From a bacterium (GTDB lineage Bacteria; UBP15; UBA6099; JAJRTR01), in NCBI GenBank assembly GCA_024278215.1, contig JAJRTR010000128.1, positions 1 through 14,156 on the forward strand: a stretch of DNA of 14,156 bases. Reading direction: 5' to 3'. Positions 7,678 through 14,156 of this stretch are shown piece after piece. The notes under the pieces are model-generated. The model had not been told where the DNA came from, did not search any database, and saw nothing but the letters and a program-made list of their open reading frames with translations. Each line of letters opens with the position of its first letter. Positions within the stretch are counted from its first letter, which is position 1. Both the position numbers and the translations under genes were made by a program.

Positions 7678-9494
7678 TTGCGTCCCGACATTTCTTCCGC
7701 TGTCTTTTTCAGTTCCAGCAGAGTCGTATTTCCCGGCTGTCTCAGGAGGCCGTTGTGGATGATGGGCACGGCCCTGGCGACGTTGCCCACGGTAAGCCAC
7801 GTCGCCGCGAGCGAGATGCGCGCCTGCGTGTCGCCGGGATCGAGCAATAGAGATTCCTCGAAACAATATATTGCATCATTATAGTTTTGCAGACGGATTC
7901 GCGCAATTCCAAGCCGGTACCATGCCTGCCGGAAACCCGGCTCTTCGTTGACCGCGTCCAGGAAGTAGTCGGCGGCTTCTTCGTACTGACCGTTGCTCAT
8001 GAATGCCGCACCTTTGTAATAAGATGTCTTCGATGTGTCCGTGCCGAGGTGTACCGAAGAAACCATGAACAAGACAGCCACTGCCATGAACCCGGTGATG
8101 ATGCCGAGCAGAGACTCGTTGAGATTTTCGTTTTTCATCCCGCGCATCAGCGACCACACAACAAGGCACGCGAGCAGCACAGCGGGCACCGCGGCCAAAC
8201 TGCCTGCGCCGCTGATATAATTTCCGATTGTACGCAATTTATAACCGCCCACGAGTAGAGGCATAGTAAATTGAAACAACGGCGCGTTGAATATATGTGG
8301 AACGTGTGGTTCGACAAGGTTGATTATGAAATAGTAGATGATGGAAAACACGCCCGCGCCCGCCGCTGTTCCCCGCGCGTATCCGTCGAGATTGTTCCAG
8401 CCGGCGGCGGCGAGAAGTGCAGCGAACGGCAGGACATGCACAAGGAACCTCGGCCCCGGCGCGAAACCGCCATACGGTTCATAATAAGCGGAGTTGATGA
8501 CCAGACCGGAGAGGAATATCAGGCCGCAGGCCACCGCTGCCCTGCGTTTCAGCGCGCCCGATTTCCAGGCCGCTGACATGCCGGGCAGCGCGAGCAACAG
8601 GAAAGGCTGCGCCCAGAACAGACCGCGCTGCGGCTGAAATAAAAGCTTAAAAAACACCTTCGGGTCGGGGAAAGTCACACCGCCTATTCCCCTGCCCATT
8701 TCTACTTTGAACCACTGTTGCACCTCATATTGATAACCGATGTGAAGCGGATGCCCGAATGCCGCCGCGTTGTAGCCGGCCAGCACGGCGAGAGCGGCTG
8801 CCGCGCCCGCTAAAAGTGCCGCGCGGTGGCGCAGGCTGCGCGAATCATAAAAAGAAATCGCGATAATAATCGCCGCTGGAACCGCCGCCGGATATTCGCA
8901 TACAATCGCATATCCCGCCAGCACGCCTGTAAGAAATCCGGTGAGCGGCGTTCGACGCATATTGCCTGCCGCTTCGCTGAACCAGATGAAGAATGCCGCC
9001 ATAAGCAGTGCGGCCGCCGGTTGATGGCTGTAGAAAAGGCCCGAATAGGGCATCGCGAGCGTCCCGGCCGCGTAGATGACCGCCGGGAAAAGCGCGTCGC
9101 CGCCGGATAGCTGTTCGGCAACTTTGCAGAACAACAGGAGCGACAGCACCGAAGGCAGCGCTATGATGAGCAGGATCAGCGGCCACTGTGCGACAGGATT
9201 GTCGGGATGCCAGTCAGCATCAGGAAAAACTCGCGCCAATACAGCTACAACACCGGCCGCGGGCAGCGAAACACCCGGCGCTTTATCGCAATAATAATGG
9301 CCGTTGTAAAACGCTTTGTCGATTGTGTTGGTATGATATTCGTCGATATTCAGGTCGCCGCTCAAGGCGAGAGAAAAGGCGAGATCGAGCCTGCTCGCAG
9401 CATTGTCGTATGCCGTGTTGTGCATGTTCCATACGTAGCAGATAAGCAATATTGCCACGAGCACTGTCGATGTCAAAAGCCTGTTGTTTTTCAT
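7674..9494 (-). CDS. GT-C-like membrane protein of the GHYY-DKAPG family with C-terminal TPRs (copy 1)
   Basis: The 606-residue protein has a first helix (about 6-23), RLDL (35-38), LNID, NTIDKA and GHYYCDKAPG (65-74) in the first large loop, then many membrane helices and three TPRs from about residue 490. Shared positions with its paralogue at 3852-5807 extend through the membrane part: PYSGLFY, EYPA, YNAAAFG, IGYQYE, GRGIGGVTFP, QRGLFW, GPRFLVHVLPF and EPHVPHIFNAP. Such conservation of His, Asp, Glu and Arg in loops suggests an enzyme, most likely a GT-C transferase, though no member's reaction is known to me. It starts with ATG at 9494 overlapping the previous stop as ATGA, has no evident ribosome site and ends in a further ATGA overlap, so it is coupled on both sides. 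Confidence 0.85.
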   Translation of the reverse strand: MKNNRLLTSTVLVAILLICYVWNMHNTAYDNAASRLDLAFSLALSGDLNIDEYHTNTIDKAFYNGHYYCDKAPGVSLPAAGVVAVLARVFPDADWHPDNPVAQWPLILLIIALPSVLSLLLFCKVAEQLSGGDALFPAVIYAAGTLAMPYSGLFYSHQPAAALLMAAFFIWFSEAAGNMRRTPLTGFLTGVLAGYAIVCEYPAAVPAAIIIAISFYDSRSLRHRAALLAGAAAALAVLAGYNAAAFGHPLHIGYQYEVQQWFKVEMGRGIGGVTFPDPKVFFKLLFQPQRGLFWAQPFLLLALPGMSAAWKSGALKRRAAVACGLIFLSGLVINSAYYEPYGGFAPGPRFLVHVLPFAALLAAAGWNNLDGYARGTAAGAGVFSIIYYFIINLVEPHVPHIFNAPLFQFTMPLLVGGYKLRTIGNYISGAGSLAAVPAVLLACLVVWSLMRGMKNENLNESLLGIITGFMAVAVLFMVSSVHLGTDTSKTSYYKGAAFMSNGQYEEAADYFLDAVNEEPGFRQAWYRLGIARIRLQNYNDAIYCFEESLLLDPGDTQARISLAATWLTVGNVARAVPIIHNGLLRQPGNTTLLELKKTAEEMSGRK

Positions 9495-11077
9495 TTATTA
9501 TTGTTGTCCGCGGGCGGTGCCGGTCTGAGAACCCACTGTCCGTTTTCATAGAGAATGATGTATCCATCGGGTTTGCGGGTCAGTATCAGGCTCGGGATAA
9601 AAGCGACCGGAATGAAACCGGAGCGCGTGCCCGGTCGGTTCATATATTCGAAATGGTGCGGGATGAACGAATGCCTGTTTTCCGGATGATATATCAACGT
9701 GTGCCCGTAAATGCTGAGTCCGAGCAGTTCATTCCCGAAAAGGGTCTGGTAGTTGTTGGACTTGGTCAGCCTCCCCATATTGAAATCCACAATATAAACG
9801 GCGAAACCGGCGGGCAGCAGCGCGGTACCGTCGGTGTTCTTTTTCACTTCTCTTTTCGGCAACACAACCGCGCCCGGCAGGTAATAAAAGAAAAGCGCCC
9901 GGTAGTTGTTGTAAACCTGATCGTCCACTACCAGCACAATATTATCATTTGTCGTGCCGAGATAATTGCAGAGTTGCATAAACCTGCTCTGCCCCCACTT
10001 CAGGCCCGAAAGGTTCATCACCGTCTGGAAAGCAGTCAGTGCAAGCAATGCGGCAATCAGGGGCGACCACTTTTTTATTGTCGCCGCATCCCTGAAGAAC
10101 ATGGCGGCGCCGAGCGCGAGAAATGGTATTATGGCAAGCATGTAATAGCTGTGCACGAAAAGGAAAAAATACAAAACGGAAAAAGGCGCAGCGAGGGCCG
10201 CCGGCCACCAGCCCGCGCCCCTGCGCAGGGCGGAGCGATACAGACCGAGCAGTCCCAGACAGAAAACAGCAGGCGACGCTCCCCAGAATATCTCTTTAAT
10301 CATATACAACAGGTTATTCATAGTCGGCAATGCGAACGCGCTGCCTTCGTATACATTCTTAATAAGGGCGGGCGACCTGAGCAGATGATGAAAAACAAAC
10401 GGGGCCGGGATAATAACGGCCGGAATGAGGAAAAGTATGATTCGCCGGTTGATCCACTTCAGTGATCGCTTCTCGAGAGTCGCGGCGAGCAGCAGCCCGG
10501 GCAGCAGCAACACACCGAAATTCTTTGTAAAACAGGAGAGGCCCCACAACACACCGGCGGCAAGCTTGAGCAGAGCCTCACGCCTGTGTCCGTTTGAAAT
10601 CAGGAACAGCCACGCCGCACCGAGTGCGAAACTCACATAGGCCGCATCGGGCTGCGCCTGTCTGCCAAGCACGACGTATACAGGACACACAGCGAGAAAC
10701 GCCGCGGTCAGCAGACCCGCCGCCCGACCGCCGATGCGGCACCCGATAAGATATATCCATAGCAGGGACAGCAGGCTGAAAAAGACCGATACAAGGCGCG
10801 GCGCGGCCTCGCTGAAGCCCACAGCCCGCATCGCAAACCACGAGAGTATCGCATAAACAGGCCGCACTTTATAATCAATGAGTCCGCCCGATACCGTCGG
10901 ATTCCATATCGACGTTTGCTCGAAGTTGCGCGCCTGCGTCGCGTACCATGCTTCGTTCAGCGCGTGGTATCCCCCGAAAGGCTCGTCGATGCGCACACAC
11001 CTCAGATACGCTCCGGCGACCAGTATCAGGACGAATATAAGAAATACCGTTGTCCTGTTTTTTGTGTTCGTTTTCAT
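9491..11077 (-). CDS. PMT/ArnT-like (GT39/GT83-type) membrane glycosyltransferase
   Basis: The 528-residue protein has a first helix (10-26) followed by RIDEPF (29-34) and NEAWYATQARNF (41-52), the first-loop acidic motif of the PMT_2/ArnT group. The sequence AAPRLVS (91-97), a Gly-rich helix pair and GRQAQPDAAY (138-147) are also typical. About ten to twelve helices are followed by a soluble C-terminal region from about residue 365 with no TPR, as in many GT39-type proteins. By family it transfers a sugar from a polyprenyl-phosphate donor to a protein, lipid or glycan in the periplasm. It is the only clear PMT-type member of the cluster and the only complete GT-C protein here without TPRs. 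It begins with ATG at 11077 overlapping the previous stop as ATGA, without an obvious ribosome site, and ends in ATGA overlap with the next gene. Confidence 0.87.
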   Translation of the reverse strand: MKTNTKNRTTVFLIFVLILVAGAYLRCVRIDEPFGGYHALNEAWYATQARNFEQTSIWNPTVSGGLIDYKVRPVYAILSWFAMRAVGFSEAAPRLVSVFFSLLSLLWIYLIGCRIGGRAAGLLTAAFLAVCPVYVVLGRQAQPDAAYVSFALGAAWLFLISNGHRREALLKLAAGVLWGLSCFTKNFGVLLLPGLLLAATLEKRSLKWINRRIILFLIPAVIIPAPFVFHHLLRSPALIKNVYEGSAFALPTMNNLLYMIKEIFWGASPAVFCLGLLGLYRSALRRGAGWWPAALAAPFSVLYFFLFVHSYYMLAIIPFLALGAAMFFRDAATIKKWSPLIAALLALTAFQTVMNLSGLKWGQSRFMQLCNYLGTTNDNIVLVVDDQVYNNYRALFFYYLPGAVVLPKREVKKNTDGTALLPAGFAVYIVDFNMGRLTKSNNYQTLFGNELLGLSIYGHTLIYHPENRHSFIPHHFEYMNRPGTRSGFIPVAFIPSLILTRKPDGYIILYENGQWVLRPAPPADNNNK

Positions 11078-12989
11078 CGAGATGCAGGAGTTCCCAAAGA
11101 TTTGATTTTTTCATATATCCCGGCAGCCGCCTCCGCTCTGCCGGTGCGTTTGTAAATGCTGTACAGGAGGTGATAGGAAGCTGTCGAGGAAGGATCAAGT
11201 TTTATGCTTTCGAGCAACTCGGACTCGGAGCGTTTCATATTCCCCAGTCGCAGATATGCCTGTCCGAGAGCGCCGTGATAGACCGCCGAGCCGGGTTCCA
11301 GCGCGACCGCCTGTTCGAGCCACTCGACCGCCTGCTTCAGAGCCGCGGCATCCTCCGAATTCTTTATTATATATTGTCCCGCGATAAAGTATGATTGTGG
11401 TCTGTCCGGGTCTGAGGCAAGTGCTTTTTGTATATATGCCAGGCCGCGCTCGTAATCGCCCCGCGCCGCGTATAAGTCGGCAAGATGATACATAGGTTCG
11501 ACAAAATCCGGCTTCAGTTCGACCGCGGCGAGAAACGACTCCCGCGCCATTTCAATGTCGCCCAGCGCGCGATACGCGAGTCCGAGGTTATAGCGATATT
11601 TGAATTCGTCGCCCGTCTGCTCGCTGCCGGGTACCAGGGCATATTGTTCCATCGCGTTTTCAATGTCGCCGGCTTTCAGGTAGGCGTTTGCGAGGTTCAT
11701 GTGTGCCTCCGCGCTTCGAGGCGCGCAGGCTGTCGTATCCTGCCAGAACGACAGATCACTCTGCCAGGCGGCAAGACGAAGCGGTGTCAGAACGCAAAAA
11801 AGTATTCCGAACGCCGCCGCGCACACAGCGGCAGTATGCGGGCGCGGCAGCCTCTCGAGCAGAGCCGCCGCAAGGAACGCAAACGCGAAAGACGGTATGT
11901 AAAGATAGCGTTCCGCCATCGTTTCTCCAAATGGGATTATATTGGACACAGGCAGCAGGCTAAGCAGGAAAAACGAGGCGGCGAAACCGAGTACGGCGCT
12001 CCACCCGGCAAAGAATATCGAATTGCAGGCCGCTACATCACCGATCGGTTCGGATGCGTGTGTTTTTCGGCGCGCACGTACCGCCGCGCCTGCAATCGCT
12101 ATCATCATGATAACAAAAAGTATTGCCGCCGGAACGATAACATTATTGCCTGCATCAATAACGTAATCGGCGCACAAACGCGCGGGGACGGCCAGCAACA
12201 AAAAGTATCTGATGAAAACATAAGACATGATGCTGAAAGTGCGCCATCCGCCGCCGCCGGGCCAGTCCGCACCGCCGCCCGGATTCGCGAGCCATAAATA
12301 GTGGAAGCCAAGCAGCAACAGGACGCCCGCGACATAAGGCAGATATTCCGGTAGCCTGTCCTTGAGAAGTTTAATAAACGGCTTTTCGCGGTCTGTGACG
12401 TAAAAATGATATGCGAAAAGAACCAGCGGGAATGAAGCCGCCATTTCCTTGGAGAACAGCGCGAGCAGGAAACACACGGTCGCCGCGACTCGCCCGCGCG
12501 CGCCGCCGCGCAGATGCAGGGCGAACGCCGCGAAAAAAAAGAGTCCGCAGAGTATCTCCTCGCGGTTCGACGCCAGCGCCACCGCCTCGGTTTTCACAGG
12601 ATGCACACCAAACAGAAACGCCCCCGCGAACGCCCACCATGGGGCGATCCCCATTGCCGCCAGAAGATAAAAAACAGCAACGGCGGCGAGCGCGTGCAAC
12701 ACAACATTGAATGCGTGAGCGCCCACAGGCGAGGCGTTCCACAAACGATGGTCGATGAAATATGAAAGCGTCGCCACAGGCCTGTAAGTGCGTTCCGCGA
12801 AACGGTCGTAGTAGTCGGACGAAAAGACGGCGGCAATATCATCCACGCTGTCGAACGACTGGTTCCTTAAAATCACATCGGTGTCGTCATATAGATAGGG
12901 AATCCTGAGCGCGGGGGTAAAAACGATAAAAGTAAGGATAAAAACGAGCGCGGCAAGGGGCAGGGTCAGTGTTTTTTTTTACCCGGCAT
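11074..12989 (-). CDS. TMTC-like GT-C membrane glycosyltransferase with C-terminal TPRs (copy 1), reading frame broken at an A9 run
   Basis: This is the first gene of the operon. The long open frame can start, uninterrupted, only at GTG 12876 (600 residues), but that would lose the first helix and the acidic motif. The same frame stays open upstream to 12979 and encodes LPLAALVFILTF and PYLYDD, matching the first helix and WDD of both paralogues, with no ATG, GTG or TTG in between. The ATG at 12989 reads MPGKKKH and stops (TGA 12968-12966). One added A in the A9 run, or a -1 slip there, joins it to give a 638-residue protein with YDD at 34-36. Other marks: TYRPVATLSY, FGVHPVKTEAV, LFSKEM, LPVSNIIPFG, AERYLYIPS and about six TPRs from residue 427. 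Role as for the copy at 5914-7677. An ATG at 13016 is in frame with 12989 and is an alternative start. No strong ribosome site; GGA lies about 11 bases upstream. Confidence 0.8.
12972..12980 (-). repeat. Homopolymer A9 tract at the 5' end of the first operon gene
   Basis: The plus strand shows nine consecutive T, so the coding strand has nine A forming codons 4-6 after ATG 12989. Ten A would be needed to keep the ATG in frame with the 638-residue protein. The run also fits the slippery pattern A-AAA-AAA followed by C. Such tracts are known sites of slipped-strand mutation, transcriptional slippage and -1 frameshifting, and also of sequencing miscounts. Confidence 0.9.
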
Positions 12990-13025
12990 GATGAATGATC
13001 CAGCGGTATTTACCATCGTGCGTAA

Positions 13026-13054
13026 ATTATATCGCCGCCCGGAAGTCAAGTCAA
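13026..13054 (-). promoter_or_regulatory. Sigma-70-type promoter of the glycosyltransferase operon
   Basis: On the minus strand, TTGACT (13054-13049) is followed by exactly 17 bases and a perfect TATAAT (13031-13026). The predicted start of transcription is near 13019, giving a leader of about 30 bases before ATG 12989. An A-rich stretch (TGAAAA) stands just upstream of the -35 box. Its position immediately ahead of the first gene supports one long operon transcript. Confidence 0.75.
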
Positions 13055-13214
13055 TTTTCACTGATTTTGCAACAGACAGCAGAATCAGACCGGGATTCGT
13101 AGCCTGGCGTTCAGGATTCAGAAAAAACCACTACTGTCGTGTCACGCATTGAATGTCGGCAAAAACGGCAGGACACGATCTCCGATACGCACCTCAAATA
13201 ATGAGAGTATTTTC

Positions 13215-13328
13215 ATGCACAAAAAAAAGAACTCATTAACTGCATGGCACATTATAGATTTTCTTGGTTTCACATACGCAATTCCTATTGCTAAGCGCTA
13301 TATATACGTTGTAAGGAGAGACAGATGA
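13215..13328 (+). CDS. Possible 37-residue basic small protein or remnant
   Basis: An ATG at 13215 opens 37 codons beginning MHKKKNSLTAWH, with a mildly hydrophobic middle (IIDFLGFTYAIPIA) and a basic end (VVRRDR). It contains an A8 run in codons 3-5. Its TGA overlaps a following ATG (13325) as ATGA. That second frame has an ideal ribosome site, AAGGAG at 13313-13318, but stops after ten codons (13355-13357), and then reads on for 28 more codons to a second stop. GAGAG about ten bases before 13215 is a weak ribosome site. No family recognised; it may be chance or the relic of a decayed gene. Confidence 0.2.
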   Translation: MHKKKNSLTAWHIIDFLGFTYAIPIAKRYIYVVRRDR

Positions 13329-13329
13329 A

Positions 13330-13358
13330 TTCACAAAATCGCACAGGTTCAGTATAAT
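13330..13358 (+). promoter_or_regulatory. Sigma-70-type promoter pointing toward the HD-GYP-type gene
   Basis: TTCACA (13330-13335, one mismatch from TTGACA), 17 bases, then a perfect TATAAT (13353-13358). Transcription would start near 13365, leaving a leader of about 340 bases before the ATG at 13709, unless it serves the micro-ORF at 13454. AT-rich sequence makes chance matches more likely, so the call is moderate. Confidence 0.45.
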
Positions 13359-13453
13359 TACACACAGGTGGCACCAGCATCCATTCTTTGACATTACTTG
13401 TCGAAATGGGAGGAAATTTTTTGACTGATAAGATCAGGAACGGATAACATATA

Positions 13454-13549
13454 ATGAGTATATTTCACAACAAACGATTTCCAGGACATTCAAAGCTCTT
13501 TTTACTAATGTTCTCTGTGATATGTTTATATATATCAGCTTGCGAATGA
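13454..13549 (+). CDS. 31-residue lipoprotein-signal-like micro-ORF, possibly a truncated lipoprotein gene
   Basis: The ATG at 13454 opens a basic start (MSIFHNKRFPGHSK), a hydrophobic core (LFLLMFSVICLY) and a lipobox ISAC, then a single Glu before TGA. That is a near-textbook type II signal peptide with almost no mature chain. The same frame continues with further stops and reaches the HD-GYP start in phase, so it may be the relic of a lipoprotein gene; tiny lysis-type lipoproteins are another known form with such a layout. The nearest ribosome-like AGGAA lies 13 bases upstream, which is too far. TATAAT overlaps its start codon. Treat as a candidate only. Confidence 0.3.
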   Translation: MSIFHNKRFPGHSKLFLLMFSVICLYISACE

Positions 13550-13708
13550 TTTGATGAAACGATGTTTCTCCATTATCATTCATATTGTAAATGGCTCTAA
13601 TGTAAAAGATACAATTTATCAGTAATCGATCCGGACATTACTATATATGGATCAGGCGCAATGGTGTAATATACGGATTAGATCAGGGAAAGTGATTCGG
13701 AGAACGTA

Positions 13709-14156
13709 ATGAAAAAAACATCAGTGGACGAACTCAAACCGGGTATGCAACTGAGCAGGGCTGTGAAGACGAGCGATGACGGCACTATGTATGAATGCTG
13801 CATCCTCCTGAATGAAGAATCGATACAAAAGATAAAAGACGCCGGAATCGAGCATGTGCATGTAATAGTATCGGCGGATGTCCGCGACTCGGGCGCGGCG
13901 CTCGAGCTGCTTGTCGAAAAAGGTTTTCAGGACTCGCGTTCGCGAACGGTAACGCACGCGAGAGAATTCCTGTCGAAAGCTGCAAGAGGCGAAGCCCTGC
14001 AGGAGTCGGGTCCGGAAGCGAAAGTGCTTGACATCCTCGAGGAACTTGTCACGGACAGGAACATCCTGCTGAAACTTGCCGGGATCAATTCCGTGGACAA
14101 CTATCTTTTCGCCCACGCGGTAAATACCACCGCGCTCGCGCTGCTGATTGCAATGA
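13709..14156 (+). CDS. HD-GYP-type cyclic-di-GMP phosphodiesterase, N-terminal part (truncated by window edge)
   Basis: The open frame gives 149 residues to the window end. The N-terminal part has VDELKPGMQLSRAV (6-19) and LNEESIQKIKDAGIEHVHV (34-52), the DUF3391-like domain that often precedes HD-GYP modules. After a charged helical linker comes NSVDNYLFAHAVNTTAL (127-143), matching the opening of HD-GYP domains (D-x-Y-x-x-x-H-x-x-N; His136). The diagnostic HD pair and GYP lie beyond the edge, so catalytic competence cannot be judged. By family it would hydrolyse cyclic di-GMP. The start is supported by GGAGA five bases upstream (13699-13703). Base composition returns to that of the glycosyltransferase genes. 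It is divergent from the operon, so a regulatory tie between them is only a possibility. Confidence 0.8.
   Translation, partial: MKKTSVDELKPGMQLSRAVKTSDDGTMYECCILLNEESIQKIKDAGIEHVHVIVSADVRDSGAALELLVEKGFQDSRSRTVTHAREFLSKAARGEALQESGPEAKVLDILEELVTDRNILLKLAGINSVDNYLFAHAVNTTALALLIAM

Larger units (their letters stand above)
12990..13708. other. AT-rich divergent intergenic spacer
   Basis: About 720 bases separate the minus-strand operon from the plus-strand HD-GYP-type gene. From about 13200 the base composition is markedly richer in A and T than the flanking genes, with three TATATAT-type runs (near 13300, 13530 and 13645). It holds the operon promoter, one plus-strand promoter and several micro-ORFs listed separately. 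A 7-base inverted pair, TCGTGTC (13137-13143) and GACACGA (13172-13178), may be chance. I see no RNA gene, no tRNA, no terminator with a convincing stem, and no insertion-sequence ends. Confidence 0.7.

Noticed and set aside
7678-7866. N-terminal extension of the 5914-7677 gene to a start at 7866
   Set aside because: The extra 63 residues are Arg- and Gly-rich out-of-frame shadow of the overlapping GHYY-DKAPG gene, and the ATG at 7677 gives a normal first helix and an ATGA junction.
9452-10465. Long plus-strand open frame of 337 codons opposite the PMT/ArnT-like gene (and similar ones at 1743-2591, 3477-4304 and 11485-12297)
   Set aside because: These are antisense shadows: Arg-, His- and Cys-rich, with no recognisable domains, opposite genes with clear families.
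11074-12876. GTG at 12876 as the true start of the first operon gene
   Set aside because: It would remove the first membrane helix and the YDD motif that both paralogues keep and that the same frame still encodes upstream.
13137-13178. Inverted pair TCGTGTC / GACACGA as an operator or terminator
   Set aside because: Only seven bases per arm with 28 between and no T run; a chance match is plausible in this length of sequence.
13421-13447. Eight-codon frame from TTG with a GGGAGG ribosome-like site
   Set aside because: Too short to support as a gene; any role as a leader peptide would be speculation.
13421-13455. Promoter TTGACT with TATAAT just before the lipoprotein-like frame
   Set aside because: The spacer is 23 bases, too long for a sigma-70-type promoter, and the TATAAT overlaps the start codon.
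13434-13583. Minus-strand 49-codon frame in the AT-rich spacer
   Set aside because: No ribosome site, no recognisable features, and it opposes the lipoprotein-signal-like frame; it looks like chance.

Overview
The window looks like part of the chromosome of a Gram-negative-type bacterium with moderately high GC content. The HD-GYP family gene, the consensus sigma-70-type promoters and the ATGA gene overlaps all indicate bacteria. I cannot place the phylum. Long arrays of GT-C membrane glycosyltransferase-like proteins with C-terminal TPRs are common in many environmental and uncultivated lineages. There are no RNA genes, CRISPR arrays, insertion sequences or complete mobile elements.

Positions 1-12989 hold one minus-strand operon, read right to left, of eight large genes plus one doubtful micro-ORF. 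In order of transcription they are: a TMTC-like GT-C/TPR protein (12989-11074); a PMT/ArnT-like GT39-type protein (11077-9491); a GT-C-like/TPR protein of a 'GHYY-DKAPG' family (9494-7674); a second TMTC-like protein (7677-5914); a second 'GHYY-DKAPG' protein (5807-3852); a different GT-C-like/TPR protein with a TWWHIKSGE motif (3770-1776); a DPM1-like GT2 polyprenyl-phosphate sugar synthase (1779-1069); and a third TMTC-like protein cut by the window edge (1072-1). Five of the seven junctions are 4-base stop/start overlaps, so the genes are probably translationally coupled. A near-perfect promoter (TTGACT, 17 bp, TATAAT) lies about 37 bp upstream of the first gene.

A plausible reading, inferred and not proven, is that the GT2 enzyme loads a sugar onto a lipid phosphate and several GT-C enzymes use that donor on the periplasmic face, with TPR domains recruiting protein or glycan acceptors. 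The locus resembles a bacterial counterpart of the eukaryotic Dol-P-Man/TMTC O-mannosylation pathway. Acceptor, sugar and enzymatic activity are unknown for every GT-C protein here.

The most striking detail is at the 5' end of the first gene. Its ATG is separated from the rest of the frame by a run of nine A residues that is one base short. One extra A, or a -1 slip, joins the ATG to the first membrane helix and the YDD catalytic-type motif. This could be phase variation, programmed slippage, or a homopolymer sequencing error.

Positions 12990-13708 are an AT-rich, poorly coding spacer between divergent units. It holds the operon promoter, a plus-strand promoter (TTCACA, 17 bp, TATAAT) and a few micro-ORFs, one of which is a lipoprotein signal peptide ending just after the lipobox. 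From 13709 to the right edge is the start of a plus-strand HD-GYP-type gene, a probable cyclic-di-GMP phosphodiesterase.
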